A DNA stretch of 64,000 nucleotides from Spirosoma utsteinense (GTDB taxonomy: Bacteria; Bacteroidota; Bacteroidia; Cytophagales; Spirosomataceae): contig NZ_VFIA01000023.1 in the NCBI RefSeq assembly GCF_014282275.1, forward strand, positions 35,959 to 99,958, given 5' to 3'. Shown here one piece after another: positions 9,443 to 17,665 of the stretch (its first letter is position 1; every line of letters begins with the position of its first letter). Both the position numbers and the translations under genes were made by a program. The notes beneath the pieces were generated by a model. The model was not told where the DNA came from. It saw nothing but the letters and a program-made list of their open reading frames with translations, and searched no databases.

Positions 9443-10510
9443 ATGAACCAACCACCCCCGTCTCCGGTGAATTTTGTTCGGCGTGTCTGCATCGTCGTCA
9501 GCATAACCCTTTTTGGTGTCCTGCTCGTCTGGTTGCTGGGTGCTTCGTTCGATATACTACTGTTGCTGCTGGCCGCGATGCTGATTGCGTTGCCCCTGCG
9601 GGCGGGTGCCAACTGGCTGGCCCGAAAAACGGGCTGGCCGGGAGGTATCTCTCTGGCCGTAATTGGCCTGGGCGTAGCGGGCGTGCTGGTGGGAGTGGGG
9701 GCGCTGGTAGCCCCGCTGGTTGGCGAACAGGCGAAGGAGCTACAGAGCGAACTGCCCAATGTGCTACAAAACGCCCGCAAGCAGCTGGAGCAAACCGCCT
9801 GGGGCAGCCAGTTAGTTGACCGCATTCCCGAATCGCCCGAAAAACTGATGGAGCAAGGCAGCGGAGGCAGTAAGCTGGCCGGTCGGGCCCTGGGCGTGGT
9901 ATCGACTACGTTCGGTGCCGTGACGGATATCTATGTCGTCTTTTTTCTGGCGCTGTTCCTGGCCGCTCAGCCTGCGCTGTATGTCGACGGATTTGTGCTT
10001 TTAATTCCCCCGGCAGGTCGGCAGCGCGCCCGGCGCGTTCTGGATAAACTCAATGAATCGCTGCTGGGCTGGCTGACGGGCACATTAATGTCGATGACCA
10101 TTGTAGGCATTTTGAGCGGGATCGGTTTGTGGCTGCTGGGCGTCAGGCTGGCGGGAATCCTGGCCCTTTTTGCCGCGTTGATCACGTTTATCCCCAATCT
10201 GGGCCCTATACTGGCCCTTATTCCCGCCCTGCTGTTTGCCCTGCTCGACGGGCCGCAGCAGGCCTTCTATGTGGTTCTGTTGTATGTGGGCATCCAGACT
10301 GTGGAGAGTAATATTATCACGCCAATCATTCAACGACGGCTCAACGACATTCCCCCCGCCCTGTTGCTGCTGGTGCAGATCATCGTCGGGGCCTTTGCCG
10401 GTACGCTGGGCCTTGCCATGGCCGCTCCGCTGCTGGTGATTGTGCTGGTGCTGGTTAAAATGCTTTATATTCAGGATGGACTTGGCGATACCAAATCGGT
10501 AACTGTCTGA
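9443..10510 (+). CDS. AI-2E family transporter-like membrane protein
   Basis: 355 residues with about eight membrane helices: two near the N-terminus, an amphipathic middle region rich in QLEQ and NVLQNARKQ, then the conserved pore half with FIPNLGPILALIPALLFALL, VVLLYVGIQTVESNIITP and a PPALLLLVQIIVGAFAG-type segment. The family (PF01594) includes TqsA and sodium/proton antiporters, so the substrate is uncertain. It lies 122 bp after the efflux operon and 106 bp before a DUF389 gene, and could share a transcript with the latter. Confidence 0.88.
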   Translation: MNQPPPSPVNFVRRVCIVVSITLFGVLLVWLLGASFDILLLLLAAMLIALPLRAGANWLARKTGWPGGISLAVIGLGVAGVLVGVGALVAPLVGEQAKELQSELPNVLQNARKQLEQTAWGSQLVDRIPESPEKLMEQGSGGSKLAGRALGVVSTTFGAVTDIYVVFFLALFLAAQPALYVDGFVLLIPPAGRQRARRVLDKLNESLLGWLTGTLMSMTIVGILSGIGLWLLGVRLAGILALFAALITFIPNLGPILALIPALLFALLDGPQQAFYVVLLYVGIQTVESNIITPIIQRRLNDIPPALLLLVQIIVGAFAGTLGLAMAAPLLVIVLVLVKMLYIQDGLGDTKSVTV

Positions 10511-10616
10511 TTGGTAGTATCGACCGGAGCGGAACAAAGCCGGGTCTGTCCCGTTGATAGCAGTATGCCAACCTGAACGAGCACCAACGGGTAAACCTAC
10601 AGAACGACGTCGCAAT

Positions 10617-12011
10617 ATGGTACTGGAAGACCCGAGTGAACCACCATCCGGCCGCCCCTCGTTAGTTACCCGCTTTGGATCGCTCGTGCGCGATCGCTTC
10701 AGTCTGGAGGAGGACAAAGAAGAAGAAGGGGCAATCATCCGGTCGATAAGTCGCGGCATTGAGTTTCGGGGCGTCAATCTGTGGACGTTGATATTTGCCA
10801 TTTTCATTGCCTCCATCGGCCTGAATGTCAACTCCACGGCTGTCATCATCGGAGCCATGCTTATCTCTCCGTTAATGGGGCCTATCATGGGTGTCGGGCT
10901 GGGAATTGGAATCAACGACCTGACCATGATTCAGCGGGCGCTGAAAAATCTGGGCATTGCCGTTTTTATCAGCCTGCTGACATCGACACTCTATTTTTTA
11001 GTAAGTCCCCTTCACATTGCTCAGTCTGAGCTGCTGGCCCGCACATCGCCCACCGTATGGGATGCGTTCATTGCCTTCTTTGGGGGGCTGGCCGGTATCG
11101 TTGCCGGTTCACGGCGCGATAAAGTGACCAACGTGATACCGGGGGTAGCCATTGCTACCGCGCTCATGCCACCGCTCTGCACGGCCGGTTACGGTCTGGC
11201 AACGGGAAACCTGTATTACTTCGCCGGTGCGTTTTACCTGTTTCTTATCAACAGCGTGTGTATCAGTCTGGCCACGCTGCTGATCGTCCGTTTTCTGGGC
11301 TACCATCAGAAAGAATACCCAACGTCGGAAGTCGAAAGCCGGGTTCGCCATACTATCTGGCTGGCGGTCCTGATCGTGGTCGTACCCAGTAGCTACCTGG
11401 GCTACCAGATCGTTCGCAAAACAATATTTGAGCAGGCCGTGAAACGGTTCGTTACCACTGAATGTAATTTTCAGTATCGGCAGGTGATCAATTATGCCGC
11501 GCGTTTCAACCGAAATCACAGTACGCTGGAACTGTCGCTGGTGGGAGAGCCGCTGCCAGCCGATTCGATAAACCTGCTGCGCGCGAAGATGGCTGCCTAT
11601 GGACTACAGGAGGCTAACCTGGTTGTTCGGCAGGGAAATTTTAAAGATGCGGAGATCGATGTCGATGCCATAAAGAATACCGTTACCGATCAGGTCATCA
11701 AATACAGCCAGTCTTCGATTGCCCGTAAGGATCAGATTATCGACTCGCTGCGTCGGCACATCGAACGAGCGCAGAGGACGCAACTCCCCGTTGCCGACTT
11801 ACGCAATGAGCTAAAAACGCTTATGCCTGATGTACAAACTTTTACGGCTACCAACTCGCTGATCATGAGTGCTGCCAGCGAAAAGCCCGATACCGTAATG
11901 CTGGTGTATGCGCGGTTCTCCCGGCGGCACACGACGGCCGAGCGGAACCGAATACAGCGATGGCTGCAGAGCCGGACAAAAAGCAAACGGATAAAATTAA
12001 TCGTGGAATAA
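10617..12011 (+). CDS. DUF389 (TIGR00341-type) membrane protein
   Basis: The ATG at 10617 is preferred over an in-frame TTG at 10554. About 464 residues: a cytoplasmic N-terminus, then helices in the region with ISRGIEFRGVNLWTL, NSTAVIIGAMLISPLMGPI and VIPGVAIATALMPPLCTAGY, which are characteristic of DUF389, and a long soluble C-terminal domain of about 200 residues with mixed alpha/beta character. Function is unknown for the family. It is convergent with the LytTR regulator gene with a 24-bp gap and no hairpin between them. Confidence 0.85.
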   Translation: MVLEDPSEPPSGRPSLVTRFGSLVRDRFSLEEDKEEEGAIIRSISRGIEFRGVNLWTLIFAIFIASIGLNVNSTAVIIGAMLISPLMGPIMGVGLGIGINDLTMIQRALKNLGIAVFISLLTSTLYFLVSPLHIAQSELLARTSPTVWDAFIAFFGGLAGIVAGSRRDKVTNVIPGVAIATALMPPLCTAGYGLATGNLYYFAGAFYLFLINSVCISLATLLIVRFLGYHQKEYPTSEVESRVRHTIWLAVLIVVVPSSYLGYQIVRKTIFEQAVKRFVTTECNFQYRQVINYAARFNRNHSTLELSLVGEPLPADSINLLRAKMAAYGLQEANLVVRQGNFKDAEIDVDAIKNTVTDQVIKYSQSSIARKDQIIDSLRRHIERAQRTQLPVADLRNELKTLMPDVQTFTATNSLIMSAASEKPDTVMLVYARFSRRHTTAERNRIQRWLQSRTKSKRIKLIVE

Positions 12012-12035
12012 ATAGCTTGGTTATAACAGCGCTAC

Positions 12036-12785
12036 TCAGAATTTGAGCCAGTCCAGAAAGGGCCGGTACCGGGCCCGTGGTAAAATCACTTCTTTGTCCT
12101 GCCCGCTGATCGTCAGAAACAGACAGTACTTACCCTTCTCCCAGTAGGTGTATCGCTGAATAACACTTCGGTGAATGATCTCTTTTCGATTAACCCGAAA
12201 GAACAGGATCGGACTCAGGTGCGTTGCTAGCTCCTCAATACTACCGTCGACCCGAAATGTGCCTTTGGGATGGAGGACATAACACCCCCGCTCCTGGATG
12301 AAAAAGTAAAGGCAGTCGGCCGTGTTGAGCGTCATACTACCCCAGCAGTTGCTACCCCGGAGGCTGGTCAGGTAGCTTACCGATGGCGTTTTGGGCGGTA
12401 TCCAGTACTGCCGATGCTTCAGGCGGCTTTCGATAGTAGAAATCAGATCGTCACTGGTGAACGGTTTGGTCAGGTAATCGTCGGCACCCAGATTCATACC
12501 AAAGCGAATGTCTGTACTATCGGCTTTGGCGGTCAGGAAGATGAATGGAATAGCCGACAGGGAGCTGTCGGTACGAATGGCTTCCAGCACCTGATACCCA
12601 TCGATTTGTGGCATCATAACATCGCACAGGATCAGGTCGGGTCGGTTTGATTGGGCGCATTCAAGACCTTCATGACCGCTCGATGCTGCTTCGACTTCAT
12701 AGCCCTGCAAGGTCAGTATTTCGGTCAGGTTGTTCCGTATTTGTACATCGTCTTCGATCAGTAGTAGCTGTGTGGGCATAAGCAT
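12036..12785 (-). CDS. LytTR-family response regulator
   Basis: 249 residues. An N-terminal receiver domain with phospho-acceptor D55 (LILCDVMMPQIDGYQVL) and KPF motif, a short linker, and a C-terminal LytTR DNA-binding domain recognised by FFRVNRKEIIHRSVIQRYT and ILPRARYRPFLDWL. LytTR regulators bind paired direct repeats in promoters. It lies 28 bp after the GAF/PAS kinase gene on the same strand and is its likely partner. Confidence 0.9.
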   Translation of the reverse strand: MLMPTQLLLIEDDVQIRNNLTEILTLQGYEVEAASSGHEGLECAQSNRPDLILCDVMMPQIDGYQVLEAIRTDSSLSAIPFIFLTAKADSTDIRFGMNLGADDYLTKPFTSDDLISTIESRLKHRQYWIPPKTPSVSYLTSLRGSNCWGSMTLNTADCLYFFIQERGCYVLHPKGTFRVDGSIEELATHLSPILFFRVNRKEIIHRSVIQRYTYWEKGKYCLFLTISGQDKEVILPRARYRPFLDWLKF

Positions 12786-12813
12786 AGCTTTTAATGGTTG
12801 CTGGCATGAACGG

Positions 12814-14910
12814 CTAGATAGGTAAGGTCAGGGTGCTGGTTGTGCCTACATGTTCCTGGCTGGCAATATGGAGCTGACCACCGTGGAGCGCCATAAATTG
12901 GCGCGAAATGACCAGTCCCAATCCTGAACCCGGAACGTTAACGGCATTGCTGGCCCGAAAAAAGGTGTCAAACAACTGAGGCATCTCGGCTGCCGGAATA
13001 CCAATGCCGGTGTCGATAACCTGGACCACTACCTGATGGCTGTCAAACGCTATGTGTAACTCGGGATTGGAACTGGAAAACTTAAAGGCATTCCCCAGCA
13101 GATTTACCAGCACATGCGTCATCAATTGAACATCCAGCTTGATCAACGTGGGCTGTCCGGTAATCACCAACCGCAACCGCCGTTCGTCTTTCCGTTCGGC
13201 AAAGTGTGTGTTGATGATGTCGTAAACAAGGGCTACAAAATCACTGGGCTGGGAGTTGAACGTGACCCGGCCAGCCTCGATTTTTTCGAGTGTCAGCACG
13301 TCAGAAAGCAATTCACTGAAATTGATTACCTGTTTTTCGATAATTCCCAAGTGGCGGAAAACGGGCGACTGGGTTTCGAGCGAAAAACGCTGGAGGTGCA
13401 TCCGAACCAGCTCTACACTGGATTGGATGGTGGCCAGTGGCGTACGAAATTCGTGGGATGCGGTGGAGACAAACTGGGATTTTAACCTGTTGAGTTCCTG
13501 CTCGCGCTGTAGCAATTGCTGAAGAGCCAGCTCGCTCTCTTTCTGCCGGGTAATGTCAGTAGCCATGCCTACGTAGCCCGTTATGTTGCCCGCTTCGTTC
13601 CGGAGCGCCGTTCGGGTAAGGAGTACCGGGACGTGCCGACCATCTTTTGTTACCACAACGTATTCCCGGGCCTGGTTATCGGTAAATAATTTAAGCAGGC
13701 TGAAGTCCACCCGAAGCGGCTGGCTCGTTTGTGGCAACAAAGGCTGGGCCAGTTTCCGGAGGTGCTGCGGGTCGTGTAAGAACGTAACTTCTTTCTTACC
13801 AATCAGTTCGGATGCCTGGTAACCAAGCAGCCGTTCGGCTGCGGGGTTGAAGGTTTTAATAAGGCCATCGATATCGCTAGACACGATGGCGATGCCCGCA
13901 TGATGCAGGATGGCATGTTTTAAGGCAGACAGTCGATAGATCTCTGCTGTTCGCTCCGCTACGAGTTGATTCAAATCATCCCGATGAGAACGTAACTGTT
14001 CTTCGGTCTTTTTTAGATGGGTTATATCCTGGCCGGTAAACAGAACCCCATCGCCACAAGGCGTCAGGGTGAGGTCGCCCCAGGGAATGGTCAGGTTCAA
14101 ACGATCCTGGTACTGCTGTGGCTGATTGGTTTCAACAACGGTAACCAGACGGTCGAAAAAGCCGGCTGTAACCATGCTGGGGAACTGTTCTTTCAGGGAG
14201 TTTCCCTGTAGGGCTTCTCCTGGTGCCCCTGCGCTGAAAGTAGCCGGGGCGTTAGTGAACAACGACCGGAAATCGACGATGGCGCCATTATGCCGCACGG
14301 CCTGCCAAAGTACCATCTCTACCGGGCAGGTAGTGACGACTGTATTCAACAACTGATTGCTGCGCTTGAAATCGTGATTCAACGATTGTAATGACAAACT
14401 GGCTTTTGCCAGTTGAGCCTGGTTCCGGCGTAGTTTAAGCTGGGTCACTACCTGATGAGCTAACGATTTGAAGAGCCGGGTCTGCTCAGCCGAGAGCTGG
14501 CGGGGCGCATGGTCCATCACACACAGCGCACCCAGGGCATGTCCTTCAGCGTCTACCAGGGGAACACCCGCGTAAAAAACGATATGGGGTGCCTGGACAA
14601 CAAAGGGGTTGTTAGCAAACCGTTCGTCGAGGAGTGCGTTCGTAATCTCCATCATCTGGTCAGGTACCCGGATGGCGTGATCACAAAAGGAAATAGCCCG
14701 GGGCGTCTGTCCCATATTTAGACCATGCTCCGACTTGAACCATTGCCGATCTGCATCTTGTAACGAGATCAACGCGATGGGCGTCTGGCAAATATGGGCC
14801 GCTATCTGGGTGATAGCGTCATAATCTGATTCTGGCAGCGAATCGAGAATATCGTAACTCGCCAGCGCTTCAAGCCGCCTTTCTTCCGTAGATGAGTCTA
14901 AGCCTGTCAT
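12814..14910 (-). CDS. GAF/PAS sensor histidine kinase, soluble
   Basis: 698 residues with no membrane helix. A GAF domain at about 20-165 (ISFCDHAIR, FYAGVPLVDAEGHALGALCV), a degenerate PAS at about 185-300, a coiled coil (LNQLVAERTAEIYRLS), a clear PAS at about 335-460 (AGIAIVSSDIDGLIKTFNPA), HisKA with STASHEFRTPLATIQSS, and HATPase with LLGNAFKFS, DTGIGIP and GSGLGLVISRQ. It is followed by the LytTR regulator. The kinase core is strikingly like that of the larger kinase at 48-52 kb, so the two systems are paralogous. Confidence 0.92.
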   Translation of the reverse strand: MTGLDSSTEERRLEALASYDILDSLPESDYDAITQIAAHICQTPIALISLQDADRQWFKSEHGLNMGQTPRAISFCDHAIRVPDQMMEITNALLDERFANNPFVVQAPHIVFYAGVPLVDAEGHALGALCVMDHAPRQLSAEQTRLFKSLAHQVVTQLKLRRNQAQLAKASLSLQSLNHDFKRSNQLLNTVVTTCPVEMVLWQAVRHNGAIVDFRSLFTNAPATFSAGAPGEALQGNSLKEQFPSMVTAGFFDRLVTVVETNQPQQYQDRLNLTIPWGDLTLTPCGDGVLFTGQDITHLKKTEEQLRSHRDDLNQLVAERTAEIYRLSALKHAILHHAGIAIVSSDIDGLIKTFNPAAERLLGYQASELIGKKEVTFLHDPQHLRKLAQPLLPQTSQPLRVDFSLLKLFTDNQAREYVVVTKDGRHVPVLLTRTALRNEAGNITGYVGMATDITRQKESELALQQLLQREQELNRLKSQFVSTASHEFRTPLATIQSSVELVRMHLQRFSLETQSPVFRHLGIIEKQVINFSELLSDVLTLEKIEAGRVTFNSQPSDFVALVYDIINTHFAERKDERRLRLVITGQPTLIKLDVQLMTHVLVNLLGNAFKFSSSNPELHIAFDSHQVVVQVIDTGIGIPAAEMPQLFDTFFRASNAVNVPGSGLGLVISRQFMALHGGQLHIASQEHVGTTSTLTLPI

Positions 14911-15025
14911 TCATAGTTGATTAAAGCGCTAAGTAACTATAAATGACGATAATCAGTGTAAAATAGTACTAAATGGTATTGTGCTTATTTGGATTTTTAT
15001 ATAACGTAAACTTGTATTTTTAAAT

Positions 15026-15098
15026 AACCCACAACTGAACGTAACCCGCAACTGAACGTAACCCGCAACTGAACGTAACCCACAACTGAAGTTGTGGG
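15026..15098. repeat. 17-bp tandem repeat ending in a hairpin
   Basis: Three exact-length units AACCC(A/G)CAACTGAACGT at 15026, 15043 and 15060 are followed by a fourth, incomplete unit at 15077. The fourth runs into a hairpin with arms CCCACAACT (15079-15087) and AGTTGTGGG (15090-15098). The hairpin sits 11 bp beyond the end of the trehalose synthase/phosphatase gene, read on the minus strand, so it may also act as that gene's terminator. Confidence 0.85.
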
Positions 15099-15108
15099 CT
15101 GGTTGCTA

Positions 15109-17325
15109 TTATACCTCAATGAGCACATCGCTCATGCGTTGCAGCAACGTTTCGACGTCGCGTTGCCGGGCCAGCCGATACCGGGCAAACGAAATGCCTG
15201 ATCCTACTTTTATGGTGTAAGCCCAGTTTGGCAACTGCCTGAACATGTCTTCGTCGGTTGTGTCGTCGCCAATACTGACAATAAAATCGTAGGTAGTCTG
15301 CTCAACGATCTTGAGGGCTACCGTACCCTTGCTGTGCTGGGCGGGTTTGACTTCAACGACCTTGCTGCCCTGAATTACCGTCAATGGAATGGGGGAAGAG
15401 GCCATTCGTAGCTGGGTGGCCAGTTCGATGGCCTGCCCTTCGATGTTGTCGGCGTCGACTGTCCGGTAGTGCCAGGCGATGGCGGTCTCCTTCTGCTCAA
15501 CGAACGAACCGGGGTACCGGTCGACGAACTGGTTCATTGTCGATCGAACCGGGTCTACCCAGTCACTTGCCGACAGATCGAGACGTTCCCAGTCCTGGTC
15601 GGGTCTTTTCATGAAAGCGCCGTGTTCGGCTACCAGATGAAGAGGAATTCCCGCAAATGTTTTCTCCAGAAACGACCGGTTACGGCCACTGATAACGACC
15701 AGGTCGCTGTTCTCGGCCAGGTTCTGCAAGGCTTTTTTGAGCGTATCGGATGGTCGCGCATCGGCCGGGTCATTGACCAGCGGAGCGAGGGTGCCATCGA
15801 AATCAAACAGCAACAGCCGCTGGCGAGCATCGCGGAAGGCGGTCATGAAGGGCTGGATGGCGAGGTCGGTTTCCAGATCGGGCTGATGGCCCATCATATC
15901 GTCGAAGGCGGCCAGGAAATTATAGCTCCACCGGAAAATATCGTGGTTTTGCAGGTGCTTCCGCATGTGGATCATCCGTCGTTCCTGTTCCTGCGGAGTC
16001 ATATCCAGCCCCTGCCTGATGGCGTCGGCAACCTCCTGGGTATCGGTGGGATTGATAATGACCGCGTCGCGCAGTTCCTGGGCCGCTCCGGCCAGTTCAC
16101 TCAGAATCAAGACGCCCCGCTGGTCGTACCGGCTGGCTACGAATTCTTTACAAACCAGATTCATCCCGTCGCGAATGGGAGTGATCAGGGCCACATCGCA
16201 GGCCGTATACAAGGCCATCAGCTCGGTAAAGGCGAGTGAGGAATACGAGTAAACGATAGGACGCCAGCCAATGCTGCCAAACAGCCCATTGATGCGGCCA
16301 ACGGTTTCTTCGATTTCCCGTTTGATCTCCTGATACTGCCCGATCTGATCACGCGACGGCACAACGGTCATGACAAACGTGACCTTGTCATGCCATTCCG
16401 GGTGCTGGATCAGAAACCGTTCGTAGCCCTGTAGGCGGGAGGTGATCCCTTTGGTATAATCGAGCCGGTCGACGGAGAAGATAATTTTCGTACCCCGAAG
16501 CAGGGCCTGGTCCTGCTGGCGGGCCTCCACAACGGCCGGTTCCTGAGCGCTCCGGTTGAACTTGTTGAAATCGATGCTGATGGGGAAGTCGCGGACCACG
16601 ACAGAGCGTTCGGGAAAGACGATTCGTTGCCCGATGATGGGCAGGGTCAGTACTTCCGAAACGCTCTGCATGAAGTGCTGGACGTAATCGGTCGTGTGAA
16701 AGCCCACCACGTCAGCGCCCAAAATGCCTTTTATCAGCACCTGACGCCAGGTACGGGGCAGCAGTTTGATGATTTCATAGTTCGGAAACGGAATATGGAA
16801 GAAGTAGCCAATGGTAGCGTCGGGTATGGCCTGGCGCACCATGTCGGGCAGCAGCATCAGCTGGAAATCATGGATCCAGACCAGATCGCCGGGCTCGATC
16901 AGGGCCGTCAGTTCCTCCAGGAAACGCGTATTGGCCTGCTGGTAATTATCGAAGTCGCTTTCGTTGAAAGAAGCATAGGACGTGAAATAATGGAACAGAG
17001 GCCAGATAAGGTCATTACTGAAGCCCTCATAAAACCCCTTATGAACAGCTTTGTCCATAAAAACCGGGTGTGCAATGAAGGTATCGTTTTCAAAGGCCGA
17101 CGAGTCCATATGCTGAAACGCCGGATCGCAGTGCCCTACCCAGTGAATCTTCGATGTTACATCATCCTGCCGCTGGCCCATCCGCTCAGCCATTGACAGT
17201 ACCGCCGATACCAGGCCCCCTGAATTCTGGACCAGCTCGACACCTTCATCGGTTTGCTGAAACGTAAACGGTAGACGATAGGAAACGATAAGTAAACGTT
17301 TAAAGGAAGACTCAAAGGATTTCAT
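15109..17325 (-). CDS. otsAB: Bifunctional trehalose-6-phosphate synthase/phosphatase
   Basis: 738 residues in two parts. Residues 1 to about 490 are a GT20 trehalose-6-phosphate synthase (IHDFQLMLLPDMVRQ, FFHIPFPNYEI, VDRLDYTKGI, LVCKEFVASR), joining glucose from UDP-glucose to glucose-6-phosphate. From about 500 there is a HAD phosphatase with nucleophile and acid/base D508/D510 (LLFDFDGTLAPL) and the metal motif SIGDDTTDEDMF, which releases free trehalose. Both active sites look intact, so one chain carries out the whole OtsAB pathway. It is divergent from the trehalose synthase-maltokinase gene. Confidence 0.95.
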   Translation of the reverse strand: MKSFESSFKRLLIVSYRLPFTFQQTDEGVELVQNSGGLVSAVLSMAERMGQRQDDVTSKIHWVGHCDPAFQHMDSSAFENDTFIAHPVFMDKAVHKGFYEGFSNDLIWPLFHYFTSYASFNESDFDNYQQANTRFLEELTALIEPGDLVWIHDFQLMLLPDMVRQAIPDATIGYFFHIPFPNYEIIKLLPRTWRQVLIKGILGADVVGFHTTDYVQHFMQSVSEVLTLPIIGQRIVFPERSVVVRDFPISIDFNKFNRSAQEPAVVEARQQDQALLRGTKIIFSVDRLDYTKGITSRLQGYERFLIQHPEWHDKVTFVMTVVPSRDQIGQYQEIKREIEETVGRINGLFGSIGWRPIVYSYSSLAFTELMALYTACDVALITPIRDGMNLVCKEFVASRYDQRGVLILSELAGAAQELRDAVIINPTDTQEVADAIRQGLDMTPQEQERRMIHMRKHLQNHDIFRWSYNFLAAFDDMMGHQPDLETDLAIQPFMTAFRDARQRLLLFDFDGTLAPLVNDPADARPSDTLKKALQNLAENSDLVVISGRNRSFLEKTFAGIPLHLVAEHGAFMKRPDQDWERLDLSASDWVDPVRSTMNQFVDRYPGSFVEQKETAIAWHYRTVDADNIEGQAIELATQLRMASSPIPLTVIQGSKVVEVKPAQHSKGTVALKIVEQTTYDFIVSIGDDTTDEDMFRQLPNWAYTIKVGSGISFARYRLARQRDVETLLQRMSDVLIEV

Positions 17326-17665
17326 TGGATTTATGCGTTACTGAACGCTCAGCGTAGTACAACAAAATACGGCAGGTCTGCTTAGAGGAGCGTTAAGTAA
17401 ACCTTAGAAACTCCTTAGAACGCCAATCGCCGGTTCGTCGTACTTGCCAGGGGGCAGAAGCCCACACTGAGCAAGTTCTAGTGTGATGACAGGCAGATTC
17501 TCACCTTGAGACTGCACGTTGCCGGGTTTTGTGTATTGCTCTACTTACTCGATACTTTATCTAAACCTTCCGTATTGCTCAATGTTTCACTTAAAAGTGC
17601 GGAAACTGACGCATGGTGCAGAAACGTGGGGTCTGCTACTTAATAAGCCTTAATCGTAATTAGTT
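17326..17665. promoter_or_regulatory. Divergent control region between otsAB and treS
   Basis: 340 bp between divergent starts with no plausible gene. It contains the direct repeat CTTAGAA at 17403-17409 and 17414-17420, 11 bp apart, an element that recurs in the other divergent region of this block (23106-23123). The left copy lies 78 bp from the otsAB start. No clean TAnnTTTG element was found on either strand. Confidence 0.5.
17403..17420 (+). promoter_or_regulatory. CTTAGAA direct repeat, copy 1
   Basis: Two CTTAGAA heptamers separated by four bases, a full helical-turn repeat. The 18-nt element matches the one at 23106-23123 at 17 of 18 positions. Its position between divergent genes of the same pathway makes it a candidate operator for an unidentified regulator. 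Confidence 0.45.

Noticed and set aside
9307..9819. A 170-residue plus-strand frame overlapping the AI-2E gene
   Set aside because: It overlaps a well-supported membrane protein gene in another frame and has no domain features.
15026..15092. Possible CRISPR array
   Set aside because: The units are directly adjacent with no spacers and no cas genes are present; it is a tandem repeat.
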